NCBI GenBank assembly: GCA_963693085.1 | Contig: OY856409.1 | Location: 665,847,591 to 665,911,590, forward strand | DNA: 64,000 nt | Direction: 5' to 3' | Source of the DNA: Alisma plantago-aquatica | Lineage: Eukaryota; Streptophyta; Magnoliopsida; Alismatales; Alismataceae | Shown: positions 23,340-35,696 of the stretch, in pieces | Layout of the letters: each line of letters begins with the position of its first letter | Numbering within the stretch: position 1 is the stretch's first letter | Notes under the pieces: model-generated | What the model saw: only the letters and a program-made list of their open reading frames with translations | The model's database searches: none | What the model was told of the DNA's origin: nothing | Position numbers and translations under genes: made by a program

Positions 23340-26300
23340 TGTAACATCCCTGACCTGGGTTATGTGTTAACCCTAGATTTTTTGCCTATTAAGGTTGAGT
23401 AGATGCTTAATATTATCTTTTGAAAAGTAATTAGGGCTCATGAGGAACTTATGTTTCAATTTTGGTCATGTTTGAACAATGTTGAAGCAATGTTTGCTTA
23501 TTTTGGACTAAAGTGCAAATTACCCAAGTTGAGGGGTTAACTTGCAAATTTCACATGATAAAATGTTCCTATGATATTGATACATCATAATAATGAATAT
23601 GATGGAGTGGTATGGTTTTCACAAGCTTGGGCACCAAGATTAAGCTTGTAAAGCAATCTTTGTGCATTAAAACCTAGTTTTGGTGTAATGTGCAAATTAC
23701 CCAAAACCTAGGGTTCAATATGCAAATTACCAATTCAATAAGGTCCCTAATGTTTCTTGGCATCATTTAGAGCAAAGAAAATGAGAGGGGCGCCTCATTT
23801 GAATTAATTTGGAGGAGAGAGAATCTTGATATTAAAATAATCAAGATTTAATCCTAATTGAAACCCTAATTCAATTTAGGGCAAAAATGAATGTATTAAT
23901 TAAAGGGATTTCAACAAAAATTAAAATAGTTGAATTCAGATGTGTGTGGATGATCTTAAAGCCTTGCAAAGGCACGAGCATATCCTAAGGAGGTGAAATT
24001 CCACTCACCATTATAATAAGAAAAAGACTTTCCACTCAAATATGGATATTCTTATTATAAGGGTTAAGGTGCTTAATTTCTTTTCCCTTAATTCATGGAT
24101 AATGGAAGGTAATTCGGTGGGGATAGAGATTCCATTGCATGCAAGAAACCAAGGGGGGAGTGGTGGCAACAATTTTGGAATGAAAAGACTTTTATAAAGA
24201 ATTTTCTCTCTCATCAATTTTCTTATAAAAGTACCCTTTCCAAGCCAAAAGAAAGGCTTTTTCGGATTCTTTTCTTTCCCCTTGCTTGGAAAACGACCAA
24301 GGAGCTGTGAAGGATTAGGAGGACGACCCCCAACCTGTTGTTAAGGTTATTGACCTCCTTTCACCTTGAATCCATGGTGAAAATAAAAAATCAATGCATG
24401 AATTCTTCATATCTCGATCCCCTCTTCAATTCTAACCAATTCTTTTCACTCAAAGCTTGAGGACGACCCTTGGAATAGTGAAAGGAGTTGCATCCACCAT
24501 TGTTTCCGTGAGCTTGGAGCTTTGGATATCATTTGGAGGCAGGTTTTATAACTTGAACCCATAATTTTATTATTGCAATCAATTCCTTATCAATTGGTGA
24601 TCATTTCTATATTTCCGAAATTAAGTTTGGTTGATTGATGCAATCTCCATGGAAATCACAGTAGATTTCGTGAGTTTGGAGCTTGATGATGATGACATCA
24701 TCATAATCACACACCTCCCGAAATATCTAGGGCAAACGGTTTCAATGTTGGGACCAAACGGTTTCACCAAACCGTTTGGTGGTTTGGGTTCCAAACCGTT
24801 TGGAATGGTTGACCGTTTGAAATGGTTGACCATTTGAAGATATATTTTGTGGTACTTGGATATTGATCCAATGGTTTCAAATGGCTTGATCTTGAAGGTT
24901 TCAATGGTGAATGATTCCTTAATTGCAAACCCTAATCGGCTAAGTACTGATTTTGAAATTGATTGAGATGATGTTTTGGGTTGATTGACCCAAATGGTTT
25001 CAAAACCGTTTGGGGATCACCCAAACGGTCTCAAGACCGTTTGAGGGTCACCCAAGACTGTTTGGAGGTCTAGGGTTAAGTATGGCTAAGTGTTTGAAGG
25101 TCCAAAGGTACTAAATTGAATTGCAACTAATTGCTAATTTGATAATCAATCCAATGGTCCAAAACCCTAATTGGATGTCATGTTTTTGATGATGGAATGG
25201 GAAAACGGTCTCAAGACCGTTTGGAGATCAACCAAATGGTCTCAAGACCGTTTGGTGGTCATCCAAGACCGTTTGAGGTCAGGTTATATCATGTGATTTT
25301 GATAGTTTATTGATTTCAATCGATTTGATTCCACAATGTCAACCATTGATGGATCCTCAATTTCAAACCCTAAGTGATGGTTTCTTGATTATCAAACCTA
25401 GTTAAATTGGGTTCAAAACCCTAAATTGAAGGTCTAATTGAATGGTGATTCATTGGTCCAATTGATGAATACTTTAGTGGTTCAATTTGTAATTGGTCCA
25501 TGGATTGAAACATTGAGTCGATTGAGTGTTGAAGTGCCTTTTTGGCCCATGCGATTTTGAGAAGGTTTGGACCAAACGGTCTCAAGAACATTTGGGACCA
25601 AACGGTCTCAAGACCGTTTGGGACCAAATGATCTCAAACCGTTTGGAGACCCAAAGCGCAAACGGTTTTAATACCTACTTTGTCCAATTGGTTTCAAGTA
25701 TAACTTGTTCAATTGGTTTTCAACCAATTGATGTATGAGAACCAAGATCATTGAGAGTCTAAGTAATTAATTTTGTGAAGATCAACATGGTTAACCCATT
25801 TGAATATCTCATGTAATTGAAGGTCCAGTATGGTGAACCTATTTAGATACCTAATGCAATTGAAGATTTCAATGGTTAACCCAATTGATCACTTTGTGGA
25901 ATTGAAAGTTTAATTGGTCAATCCTTTTGAATTCTTTATATAATTGATGGTTTAATTGATTAGACCATTTGGACATCTAATATGATCAAAGATCAATCAA
26001 CTATGTGATTATTAATGATGTAGACCCATGATGATTATGAAGGTTAACCCTAGCTTTGTGTACTCAAGTAAAGAGTTGACTTAAATTAATCTTGGGATAA
26101 GTTAACATCCTAGATAGGATGATAGAGAGAGTGAATGGGAGAGATGATTGCTTACTTAATTAAGCCCTAATTCTCTCATTGTGAATAAATGTGTAATCAG
26201 GGTTTGATTCATATTATGAGATCATAAAACCTTCATTGAAAAGATTGATGTACCTTGATCCTAAACTAGAGCAAGGTTATGTGAAACCTTAATTTAAGGG

Positions 26301-28672
26301 AAAAGCTCAGTGAAACCATAATCTAGGGTGATTATGTAACCCTAACTTAGTGTCACATGCTAGAAACCCTAATTTAATGGGAATTGTATATCCTAACCCT
26401 AATTTGGGTATGAGGAAAGAGAAACCCCACTTGGATGTGAATGGTAAACCATAATCCCTAAAATGGGATAAAGGTATATGAAACCCTAATATAGGGAAGT
26501 GCCATTAATGCTAATGTGAATCCTTAACACTGGGTGATGTGTTGTGAAATCTTAATTTCACATAATACTAGGTGAAACCCTGATATATAAGAATGTTATG
26601 TGAAACTTTAATGATGAATGATTCTAGGTGAAATCTATTTATGTTTGTGAGATGCTAAGTGAACCTCAAATTATAATTATGGAAATCCTATTCCTATTGA
26701 TGGAATAGTGATTAATGTTTTGACAAATTATATACCTAGAGGGGTTGATTATGAATATCCTTGTATGAATAGTCCCTGACTCAAGGGTGAGTCCATATCT
26801 TTGGCAATGGTTGTGTGTTCTAAAATAGATGAATCATGACCAATACATATCATAATGAATTTGATGATCTAGTGCATAAGTATTAGGATGAGTGATACCC
26901 TAATACAAGCTAAGTGAATAACTCAGGTAAGATGAAGGTGTTGAGGGAAGTGATACATCAAGGTATGATAGATATCACATCCAACCCCCCAATTCTGATA
27001 TACCATGATGTGTTCTAAGTTCATTATAATTGGAATGGATGACACATGAAATGTGTCATGTCAATTGTTACATTGAGATGTAATGCACCTTGATGGTTGT
27101 AGGCTAACATGCCTTATGAAAAGGTTAATCCAAATCAATAGACTATGATACAATCATAGTCTGATAAAGATGAGAAAGAAACTCATACTTGGTGTTGAGA
27201 ATACATTCAATAATGAATGATGAGGATATATAAGCATGTTTGAATACTTATGATATCTATTTTTTTGGTTTCTAGCTTTGAGAAGCAATGGAATAGGGCT
27301 GATCATTAATAATATGATCTTAAGAACCCAAGTGATTATTTATGGAACACCCTAATGAAGGGTGCTGATATAAAAGAGAAACCATGAACCCTAAAGAGGG
27401 AACTGTGGTATTACTTAGTGTTGTATGGTACTGATGTGAAAGAGAAATCATGAACCCTAAAAAGGGATGATACTACTTAGTGTTGTATGATACTAATATG
27501 AAAGCATTATAATTGTTACCATGAATATTAATCATGCAAGGATGATGAGATGAGAAGCATATCCAGGTATGGGCTATGATGCTTGTTTATTGAGAATATA
27601 TTATAGGATTTATAAGCCTTCATATGCTTTGTGTAGTAAGAATCAATGAGTTGTGTGTATTATGTAAAATACATTGTATAGAAGAATTATGATGTTTTTG
27701 GTCAGATAATCTGAAGGTAAAAAGTTACCTAACAAGTGGTAATAAGTATCCTATGGTGAGTTATGGGTTCAAATACCCAGATGCTATAGTCATGATGATG
27801 AACTTGTTAAGAAGAGGAAATGTACTTGGTGAGTTGAGGGATTAAGATCCCAACACTTTGTGAAAAGAGTATGGCTACAGGCCATGACTCCACAATGACA
27901 ATGCCAGGTAGTAGATATATGATCTAAGCCTAAAGATAGTTAATGATGCTGTAATGATGTTGTAGTGAATACATGTTATACATGTTCTTCATATTACTTA
28001 ATGAATAAGTGACATGTGGCTCTTTCATGTTATAGATGCAATGTTTTATATAAGAATAACATTCTAATCTGTTAGATATTGAATTAGCTGCTGTTAATCA
28101 AATATGATTCCTCTGTGCATATTTATCTTCTTAAGTTGCAATAATAATGTTACTGGCAGAGAATTATATCTCTCGCTGGGGCAATTTACAATTGTCTCAC
28201 CCCCGTGGGAACTACATTTTTTTAGGTGGACGCGGACGAGGAGACAGGAATCCTTCAGTAGGAGAAGGACAGCAGCAACAGTAGCAAGGACAACAGTGAA
28301 GTCTCAGGTGGAGACACTGGTTGTTATGCCTTATATAGTTATAGATAGAGTCCTATGTGTCGTGTCTATACTCTCAGGTCCTCGGAGTAGTAGGTAGTGC
28401 TTTCGAGATTTTGACTCAATGCCTCGAGATTTTATACTGCCTATGTTTAGCTTGACAGGACAGTTAATGCTTGTAATTCTCAAAAGGAGATGATACAAAA
28501 TATGTACATGTGAACAAGAATGTAATTATGTTACTTTGGTTCTATGTGAGAAAGTTTTTCCTTGATGGATCTCTTGATAAAAAGGTTTTAATTTTTAGTG
28601 ATTTTTGGTAATCCGCTGCTTAGTGAATGCTTCCACATTAGTTAATCTTGTTTTCGTGAGACAGACGTTACA
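23340..28672 (+). repeat. LTR2, long chromovirus LTR (5,333 bp)
   Basis: Begins TGTAACATCC directly after the PPT and ends GTTACA at 28672, giving a 6-bp terminal inverted repeat. It shares the LTR1 opening, the CCAAACGGTCT palindromes (24730-25680), AAACCCTAAT-rich stretches (26300-26700) and the conserved 3' block at 28158-28290. No gene is recognised inside. Its length is unusual even for plant LTRs. Confidence 0.85.
24730..25680. repeat. Palindrome array in LTR2 (CCAAACGGTCT arms)
   Basis: Copies of the LTR1 palindrome near 24735-24800, 24990, 25020, 25205, 25233, 25575 and 25600, some perfect and some with one arm degraded. Their position corresponds to the array in LTR1, although the surrounding sequence is well diverged. 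Confidence 0.85.
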
Positions 28673-29289
28673 ATATCGGCCAAGTAAGGTGTTATCAGCC
28701 TAGTAAGGTGATATCGACCATAGTGGAGTGTTTTGACCATAGGTGAGGGGGATATCGGCCACAAGTGATGGCATATCGTGCATGAGTAGTTTGGTATTGT
28801 GAAAGGTGATAAGGAGCAAGAAGGAGCTCAATACTTAACCCTAAGGTGAGGCCATGATCATCTTCAACCTTGGATTGAAGCATGATTTTAGGGTTATGAT
28901 CTTCCTTTCTTTTCTTCTTCACCAATTGCTTATCCTTGGTGATTCCTTGTATATGAAGGACTTGTGAACGAGCCTTGGACTTTTTATAAGTCATATTCAA
29001 CCTTAGGAACGTGAAGTTTTGGAACTTGGAGCTTTGAAGTTGTTCTTGAGGTGGGTTATATAACTTGAACTCTATAATGTTATTATTCATCACCTAAATT
29101 GCTATACTTAATGACCTGCTTTTAATTCGGAAATTTTCTGAAATAGTTGATGACATTATGAGTTCTAATAGTTGATGACATTATGAGTTCTAATAGTTGA
29201 TTAGACCTGTTTCCATGAACAATAATAGTTAGAACGAAGGTCTAGAGCTTGAAGAAGATGGTATCACCTTATAAAGTGATATTGGGTTC

Positions 29290-29770
29290 AAGCACATAAG
29301 CAAACACCTCTAACCCGATATGGTGATGCACCTACTTCACTAAAATGATATGGATATGATTTAATACTTTCTTGCACTATATGGTGGTGTAGTATACACC
29401 TCTTGCACGATATGAGGTCAAGCAAACACCTCAAAATGATATTGAGCAAGCACACACCTCTTTGCCCGATATGGTGTGAAGCACACACACACCTCTTTGC
29501 CCGATATGGTGTGAAGCACACATACACCTCTAAAGTGATATGGTGAGAAAGCACACACCTCTTTGCCCGATATGGTGTGAAGCACACACAAACATCAAAA
29601 GTGATATGGAAGCACACATACACCTCAAACCCGATATGAAAGCATACATACACCTCAAGGTCATTATGGTAAGCACACATACACATCTAGGTGATATGGG
29701 TAGTAAGTATACACCTTTAAATGGATATTGGGTTAAGCATACACCTTTTGGATGATATGGTGTTGAGCAC
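29290..29770 (+). repeat. GATATGG / CACACACCTC tandem repeat in LTR3
   Basis: About ten units of 35-55 bp built from CACCTCTTTGCCCGATATGG and GTGTGAAGCACACA. Apparent open frames on either strand are by-products of the repeat. Confidence 0.8.
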
Positions 29771-30842
29771 CTATCTCTAAAATGAGATGGAGGGTAACCC
29801 AATACACTAGATGACAAGAATGGCAAGGTGGTTAGTACCCTAGTACATGTGATTGCCAATACATTAAAGTAGGGTGTGGCCAATATATTCAAGTGAGGTG
29901 AGGATGTTACATCCATGAAGGGTGAAGTTGATACACCATATGAATGGTAAGGTTGATACCTTAATGGGTAAGGGTATGAGGTATATGATGATGCCTAGAT
30001 CAATATACACCTAACCCAATACATGTGTTCAACTTGACATACATGATTCAATCTGATGCACCTTGTAAAGATGAGGGTAAAACACTCTTAGGAGTGATGA
30101 GTCTAACACCAAGTAATGGTGTGGTTAATACCTTGATAGGTGAAACACCTAAAGTGGTTGATAATGGTATATCAACAATGCCTTAACTCAAGATGAGACG
30201 ATATCACTTTATGATAGTTGGGTAATTCAAGTGTGTGACTCATGGCCAATGAACTGCAACATAAATGTGATGAGTTAGTGCATAAAGTATTAGGATGGGA
30301 AATACCCTAATACAAGATAAGTTGATGAACTTAAGCAAGTTAAAAGTGATGAGGGAAGTGATACATCAAGACATGATAAATATCATATCCAACATCTCAA
30401 GGTTGATACACCTTGATGCACCTCAAATCCAATATACTTCGATGAGTAACACATGAAGTGTGTCATGTTAATTGTTACATTGAGAGGTAATGAGTTTAAT
30501 GCACTTTGATAAGTGTAGGATAACATGCCTTGAGAAGGGTTAAGCCAAGTTAATAAAGTATGATGCAATGAATATCCTAGTCAGGATGAGAGATAAACTC
30601 ATACTTTGTGTTGATAATCATTTAATGATAAATAATGAGAATAAATAAGTATGATTGAATACTTATGATATCAATGTATGCTCCTAGATGTGTAGAGCAA
30701 TGAATTAGGGTTTGGATTAATAATATGAACATGAAAACCTATTCGACTATAAAGGGAAACCCTAACCCTAATGATGGGAAGGTTGCATTTCTCTTATTAC
30801 ATAAGGCTTGTGAGGCATGTTAAGTACTTGTATAACAAGTTT

Positions 30843-30985
30843 AATGATTAATGGCCTTGTGAGCCATATGAATAAATTTTTGCCTAGTGAGAGGTGACCA
30901 GATGTGTAATGGCCTTGTGAGCCATATGAATAAGTTGTTGCCTAGTGAGAGGTGACAAGATGTGTAATGGCTTTGTGAGACATAT
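30843..30985 (+). repeat. 58-bp tandem duplication in LTR3
   Basis: Two nearly identical 58-bp units start with ATGGCCTTGTGAGCCATATG, followed by a partial third copy. Confidence 0.8.
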
Positions 30986-32894
30986 GGAATACTTGTACAA
31001 CAAGTAAAATGAATACCTGGGTCTGAGGACCTAGAGGTAATGTTTATCTGTTATAGAGATGCTTTCTGACTCATTTCTCCTCATATGATCTTTCTTTCTG
31101 CCCTTTTCTTCCCCCCCCCCATCCTCTGTGATCGACAAAGTTCTGACGTCAGAGGGGCTAGGGAGGACGACTGGGAGCAATCATTGTGGATGAGTCCTTT
31201 TTCCTTCTCACGAACCACTGGAGCACACAGCGCCCAAAGGAGCAAAACTCATTTTCCTTCTGAAAAAAAGATCAAGCGGCGCATCAAAATAACAATGTTG
31301 TGTGATGATCCAAGGGTTTCAATACCCAGAACTAGTAATCATGATAATGATTTGAAGGGATGAGAATTCCCAGTAATGTGATGAGGGACTGAGATCCCAA
31401 GTATCATGTGTTTTAAAGATCTGAAAAGTATGTGATAGATGTATTACACTTTTCTTTGTAGCATTTGTTGTGATTAATAACGATAACTTGTTTGATGCTA
31501 AAAGAATGATGTAATACATGTAATACATCATTAGGAACTATAAAACATTACCCTAACTATAGATCCATCAGTGTCAGGATTTGTTGTATGGTGAAATAGA
31601 TTCCCCACTGCATAACCCGGAGTGCATAGTTTTGAGTATGTGGGGGCGTAAGTACGGACGACCATGTGTGAGTTGATCCCCTTACGAGCCTGAAATGAAT
31701 GGGGATTTGGCTATATGTCATAACCTGGCTCGAGTGTGACTTCGGTCGTAGACTCTATGTTGAGTACGGTGAACTGGCCCGTGGCTCAAAGTATGGTGCT
31801 TGTGTCACCATGACTTAGTAATTTCATAACCGGGGACGGTAGTTAGTAGATGTTTCCCATAAGAGAGTGTAATTGATGTTGTATCTCTAAGCGAGGATGC
31901 CTACATACCCTGGCACAACTATTTACAACTGACACAAGATGTCCTACTAAGCTTAAGTGGTCTCGTACTGACCGAGACAAGTGAGGTCATGGAAAGTGGC
32001 TCTCCCATTGACCTTGTATGGTACCAACTTGTGAGAAGTTTGTGGTCGGTTGGAGATGAACGAGGTATGCTTCATCTCCTCAAGGCATAAGTGTGATTGT
32101 TAAAATATGTTCAGTCGTGTAGCATATCTTCTTAAGGATCAAATACGAAAAATATTATTTGATGCACAATTTAGTTATACATATTAGTTGATAGATGATA
32201 TTTATGTTTCTTTACATTCCTTGAAAAGCAGATAGATGATTGATAACTCTACCATGGGTAGATGCAATGTTCTCCTTAAGAAAGGAGATTACTTCATTCT
32301 ATTCATATAGTGAATTATCCTGCCTATTAATATAAAAAGAACATCTTCTCAGTTTATAAATGCTTAATCTGTGATAATAATATGGTCGGCGGAGAGTTAT
32401 ATCTTTCGCTGGGATAATTGTCTCACCCCGTGGGATCCACATTTTTTTAGGTGGACGTACACGAGGTGGAAAATATCTTTCTGCAGAGGAAGAACAACAG
32501 GTGAGGCAGCAGTGACAGCTCAGGTTGAGTAAATTGTCTGTCGTTTTTTGTAGATAGAAGTCCTATGTGTCGTCTCTGTACTCTCAGGTCCTTGGAGTTG
32601 GTTCATACTGGTTTCATGAATGATCTGAGGTTTTGGCTTGAATGCCTCGAGGTTTTATGTTGCTCCAGCATGTGTTTTGATAGAGCAACTATTATATGTT
32701 GTCCTCAAGATGATATGTTGTAGAATGTAATCATGATATGTATGAGTTTTGGATCTTTCAGTAAGAGTTTTCTAGAAAAGGATCTCCTTGCAAAATAGTT
32801 TTAAATTTTAGTGATTTTTTTAATCCGCTTATTATGTTTATTCCGCTTAATTAGTAATGATTTGTTTGTCAATTTGATGACGGTCGTTTCAACA

Positions 32895-33327
32895 TCCCTC
32901 GGGGCTTGTAGGTGAGTGATTGATTCTCCATTGTTTCTTCTCCTGTTGATGATGCATAGCTTCCGATATATGTTGTGTTGGCAATAAAATATGACAAGTA
33001 CTTCACCCTTCTATCCGTACCAAATTTGAAACATGTAAAATTTCTTGTAAAGTTGTAACTAGCAGAAGAGGGGGCTAAAATTGACATCAGTTTTAAGAAA
33101 ACTTGCACCGTTGCGTGTCAATGAGCACCCCAACAAACAATCAAACAAACTCAGATACAGTGTTGACACGTCCTTTTGGGAGGATGTCCCGATAGCGATC
33201 TAGACCACACATAAAATCTTTTGAAACTTTTTGCTTCTACATTTCTATTCCGTATTGGTATGTTTGGAACTCTATTTGAACATCTTTCTTTTTAACTATC
33301 TCCTCAACATTTAAATACTACAATATC
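32895..33327. other. Unique-looking flank with an unrecognised short ORF
   Basis: About 430 bp between LTR3 and the pyrimidine array. A minus-strand frame (33108-32869, 79 codons) has mixed, protein-like composition (NFTCFKFGTDRRVKYLSYF) and runs into the LTR3 end. I do not recognise it. It may be a fragment of a host gene or of an older element. Confidence 0.25.
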
Positions 33328-34352
33328 CTTGTTCCTTTTCTTCACCTCATGTTCCTCCCCCCCCCCTTCTTGAACATGTTGTCTTCCTACTTGTTCCTTT
33401 TCTATGCAACTTTGTTCCTTTTCTTCTCATCTTGTTCCTTTTCTCATCCTCCTTGTTCATTTTGTCCTCCTTCTTGTTCATTTTCTCCCCCTCTTTTTTC
33501 CTCTCCCCTCCTTGTTCCTATTGTCTATCTACTTGTTCCTTTTCTTTCCCTCATGTTCCTTTTCTCCCCCTCTTTGTTCATGTCATCATCCTACTTGTTC
33601 CTTTTTTTCTACAACATTGTTTCTTTTCATCTCCTAATCCTTGTTCATGTTGTCCTCCTCTCAGTTCATTTTCTCCCTTTCTTTATTCAATTTCTTCTCC
33701 TCATCCTTGTTCATGTTTTCCTTCTCCTAACTATATTTTTCCCTTTCTTTATTCCTTTTCTCCCACTCCTTGTTACGGTTGTCCTCCTATTTGTTCCTTT
33801 TCTCTACAACCTTGTTCCTTTTTTTCTCCTCCTCCTTGTTCTTGTTGTCCTCCTCTTTTTTAATTTTTCCCTTCTTTATTCCTTCCCCACTCCTCCTTCC
33901 TATTATCCTCCTACTTGTTCATTTTCTCCCCCTCTTGTGCCTTTTCTCCTCCTTCTTGTTCCTATTGTCTTCTTGCTTGTTATTTTTCTTACAATCTTGT
34001 CCCTTTTCTTGTCCTCTGCCAACCTTGTTCCTTTTCTCCCCCTCCTCGTTTCTATTGTCCTCTTATTTGTTCCTTTTTTCACAACCTTGTTCTTTTTTTT
34101 TCTCCTCAGCGAACTTTGTCCCTTTTCTCCCCCTCCTTATTTCTATTGTCCTCCTACTTGTTTTGATGGAAAAAACCATACATTGTTCCTTTTATTCTCC
34201 TCATCCTTAGGTTGTCCTCCTCCTTGTTCATTTTGTCCCTATCCTTGTTGATGTTATCCTCCTACTTGTTCATTTTCTCGCAACCTTTTTCCTATTCTTC
34301 TCCTCTACAAACATTATCCTTTTCTCCCCCTCCTAGTTTATGTTGTCTTCCT
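33328..34352. repeat. Pyrimidine-rich minisatellite (CTTGTTCCTTTTCTCC units)
   Basis: About 1 kb of imperfect repeats of CTTGTTCCTTTTCTCCCCCT, TGTTGTCCTCCTACTTGTTC and TTTCTACAACCTTG, in higher-order units of roughly 45-60 bp. One strand is more than 80 percent pyrimidine by eye. The long Phe/Leu/Ser-rich frames across it are compositional and are not genes. Confidence 0.85.
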
Positions 34353-34400
34353 ACTTATGCAGGACCACTGTAAAAATCAAACTAATAATGTCTCTTGCTT

Positions 34401-34519
34401 GGTTCAAACTCAAGATATCTCACTAGGAGGTCGGACACTTTTATCACTAAGCTATCAACTGGGTTCGGAACCAAGACCTCTTACTAGGAGGCCCAACACT
34501 TCTACCACTAAGATACCAC
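34401..34519 (-). repeat. tRNA-derived SINE-like dimer
   Basis: On the minus strand two tandem units (34519-34460, then 34458-34401) each start with an A-box-like TATCTTAGTGG or TAGCTTAGTGA and end with a B-box-like GGTTCCGAACC or GAGTTTGAACC. Both contain a CCTCCTAGT-GAG segment. This matches the tRNA-related head of plant SINEs. There is no tail or target duplication that I can fix. Confidence 0.5.
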
Positions 34520-34564
34520 CCCCTTCTTGTATAGCAATGTGGAAATATACATATATAATAATCA

Positions 34565-34857
34565 TGTGCTACAGAACAAAGATTCCTATCATGTTATTTT
34601 TCTGGCCTTGGTTCTTATTTAAATGTAATATGTTCTCTTTTGTAAAAATCCCACCGAGTATCAATGTACAAGGATGGCTCATGTGTAATCGGTCAAGTCC
34701 AGTCCTATATATATAAGGACTCTCTGTACGTTTCATTTAGTGATAATTCAATTGAACAAAACATGGTTCCCATGATTCTCCCTTTTTTCTTCACATATGT
34801 TTTGATTCTCTCGCTTTAATTATCTAGGTCTTTCTAACCTCCTACCCAAGCTTCTAA
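34565..34857 (+). repeat. Copia 5' LTR
   Basis: Aligns with 38337-38626, for example CCACCGAGTATCAATGTA against CCACCGGGTACCAATGTA. It ends just before the primer site. The start is approximate. Confidence 0.75.
34705..34717 (+). promoter_or_regulatory. TATA-like box in copia 5' LTR
   Basis: CTATATATATAAG, about 150 bp before the LTR end, with a counterpart CATATATAAAAGG near 38473 in the 3' LTR. Confidence 0.5.
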
Positions 34858-34859
34858 TG

Positions 34860-34870
34860 TGGTATCAGAG
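34860..34870 (+). other. Copia primer-binding site (tRNA-iMet)
   Basis: TGGTATCAGAG follows the 5' LTR and matches the usual initiator-tRNA-Met primer site. Confidence 0.85.
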
Positions 34871-34887
34871 ATCAAATACGTAAAGAA

Positions 34888-35696
34888 ATGACTTCCACCA
34901 TGACGAACTCAACAACGACCTCATCTTCTTCCTCCACCTCCATCCTTGGATCGATGACCGTGAAGTATCCCTATCCTTCAAGAGTTAATGCATCCAACTT
35001 TGTCTCCCTCAATCTCTCCAACACGAACTACATGTACTAGGAGGAACAAGTTTGTGCGCTAATCAAAAGCAATAACTTCATCGAAGGCAAAACCAAGCCA
35101 CCAGAGAAGATCCTCATCGATGAAGGAATAATCATCTCAAATCCTGACTACATTCTCTGGATGAGAACTGACTACCTGGTGAAAGGTTGGATCATGGGGA
35201 GGTGGATCGAAGATGTTCTCGGTGTGGTCATGGGACACACCACAGTGTATCAAGTTTGGATGAATCTAGTAAAGAACTTCTACAAATCCACACAGTCTAG
35301 GGGATTCAAGTTGATGACTAAGCTTCAGCAAATTTATAAGGAAAACAAGATGATCACCAAGTATCTTCGGGAGTTCCAAATGATCTCTGATCAGTACACA
35401 CCATTGGTGAGCCTATCCTTAATGATGACAAGGTGTACTATCTGTTGAGTGGATTAGGCAACAATTTTGATAACTTCACGGTCTTGATGATGTGTCACCC
35501 GTTACTGAGTTATGAAGATGTTATCTACCTTCTTAAATATCATGATGTGTTACGCTTGACTGTTGAAACCTCTTCTACACCTAAATTTTCTTTTATCGGC
35601 CAACGATCTAACTACAACGATAATAGAAACTCTGGTCGAGGGAATTACAATGCCAATTATAGGCATTATTATCCTCAATTTTCTTCTAGCACTTGA
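34888..35696 (+). pseudogene. Copia gag (UBN2-type), broken
   Basis: Starts at ATG 34888 with a Ser/Thr-rich N-terminus. A motif NLSNTNYM then ends in TAG at 35038-35040, where related proteins usually have Trp. The frame continues through GFKLMTKLQQIYKENK and MITKYLREFQMI, shifts near 35420, then gives YYLLSGLGNNFDNF and an Asn/Arg-rich end. Gag of this type is the particle protein of Ty1/copia elements. Confidence 0.85.

Larger units (their letters stand above)
3496..28672 (+). mobile_element. Pol-less chromovirus derivative between LTR1 and LTR2 (hosting an Athila insertion)
   Basis: Two related long LTRs flank an internal region that, without the nested 13-kb Athila element, is only about 2 kb. 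It has a primer-site-like sequence at the left and a PPT at the right but no gag or pol. Only a short trace before the PPT (about 23285-23324) resembles the 3' tip of the chromovirus ORF. LTR1 and LTR2 differ too much for a young pair, so this may be an old element or a composite formed by recombination between family members. Either way it is non-autonomous. Confidence 0.45.
28673..32894 (+). repeat. LTR3, 5'-truncated long LTR of a related family
   Basis: Starts abruptly after LTR2 and runs to TTTCAACA at 32894. Its 3' third is homologous to LTR1 and LTR2: the block near 32395-32600, with GTCCTATGTGTCGTCTCTGTACTC-type wording, and the TTAGTGATTTTT-TTAATCCGC tail. The block near 31560-32110 matches LTR1 7140-7640. 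It lacks the CCAAACGGTCT palindromes and carries its own GATATGG repeat instead. No primer-binding site follows, so it is a 3' or solo LTR. Its 5' part probably lies left of the window, displaced by the nested elements. Confidence 0.7.

Noticed and set aside
29288..29916. Minus-strand frames rich in Cys, Val and Tyr in LTR3
   Set aside because: They read through the GATATGG/CACACACCTC tandem repeat, and both strands and several frames are open.
33349..34251. Long plus-strand frame rich in Phe, Leu, Ser and Pro
   Set aside because: It is a by-product of the polypyrimidine minisatellite; all three frames are open because the sequence lacks purines.
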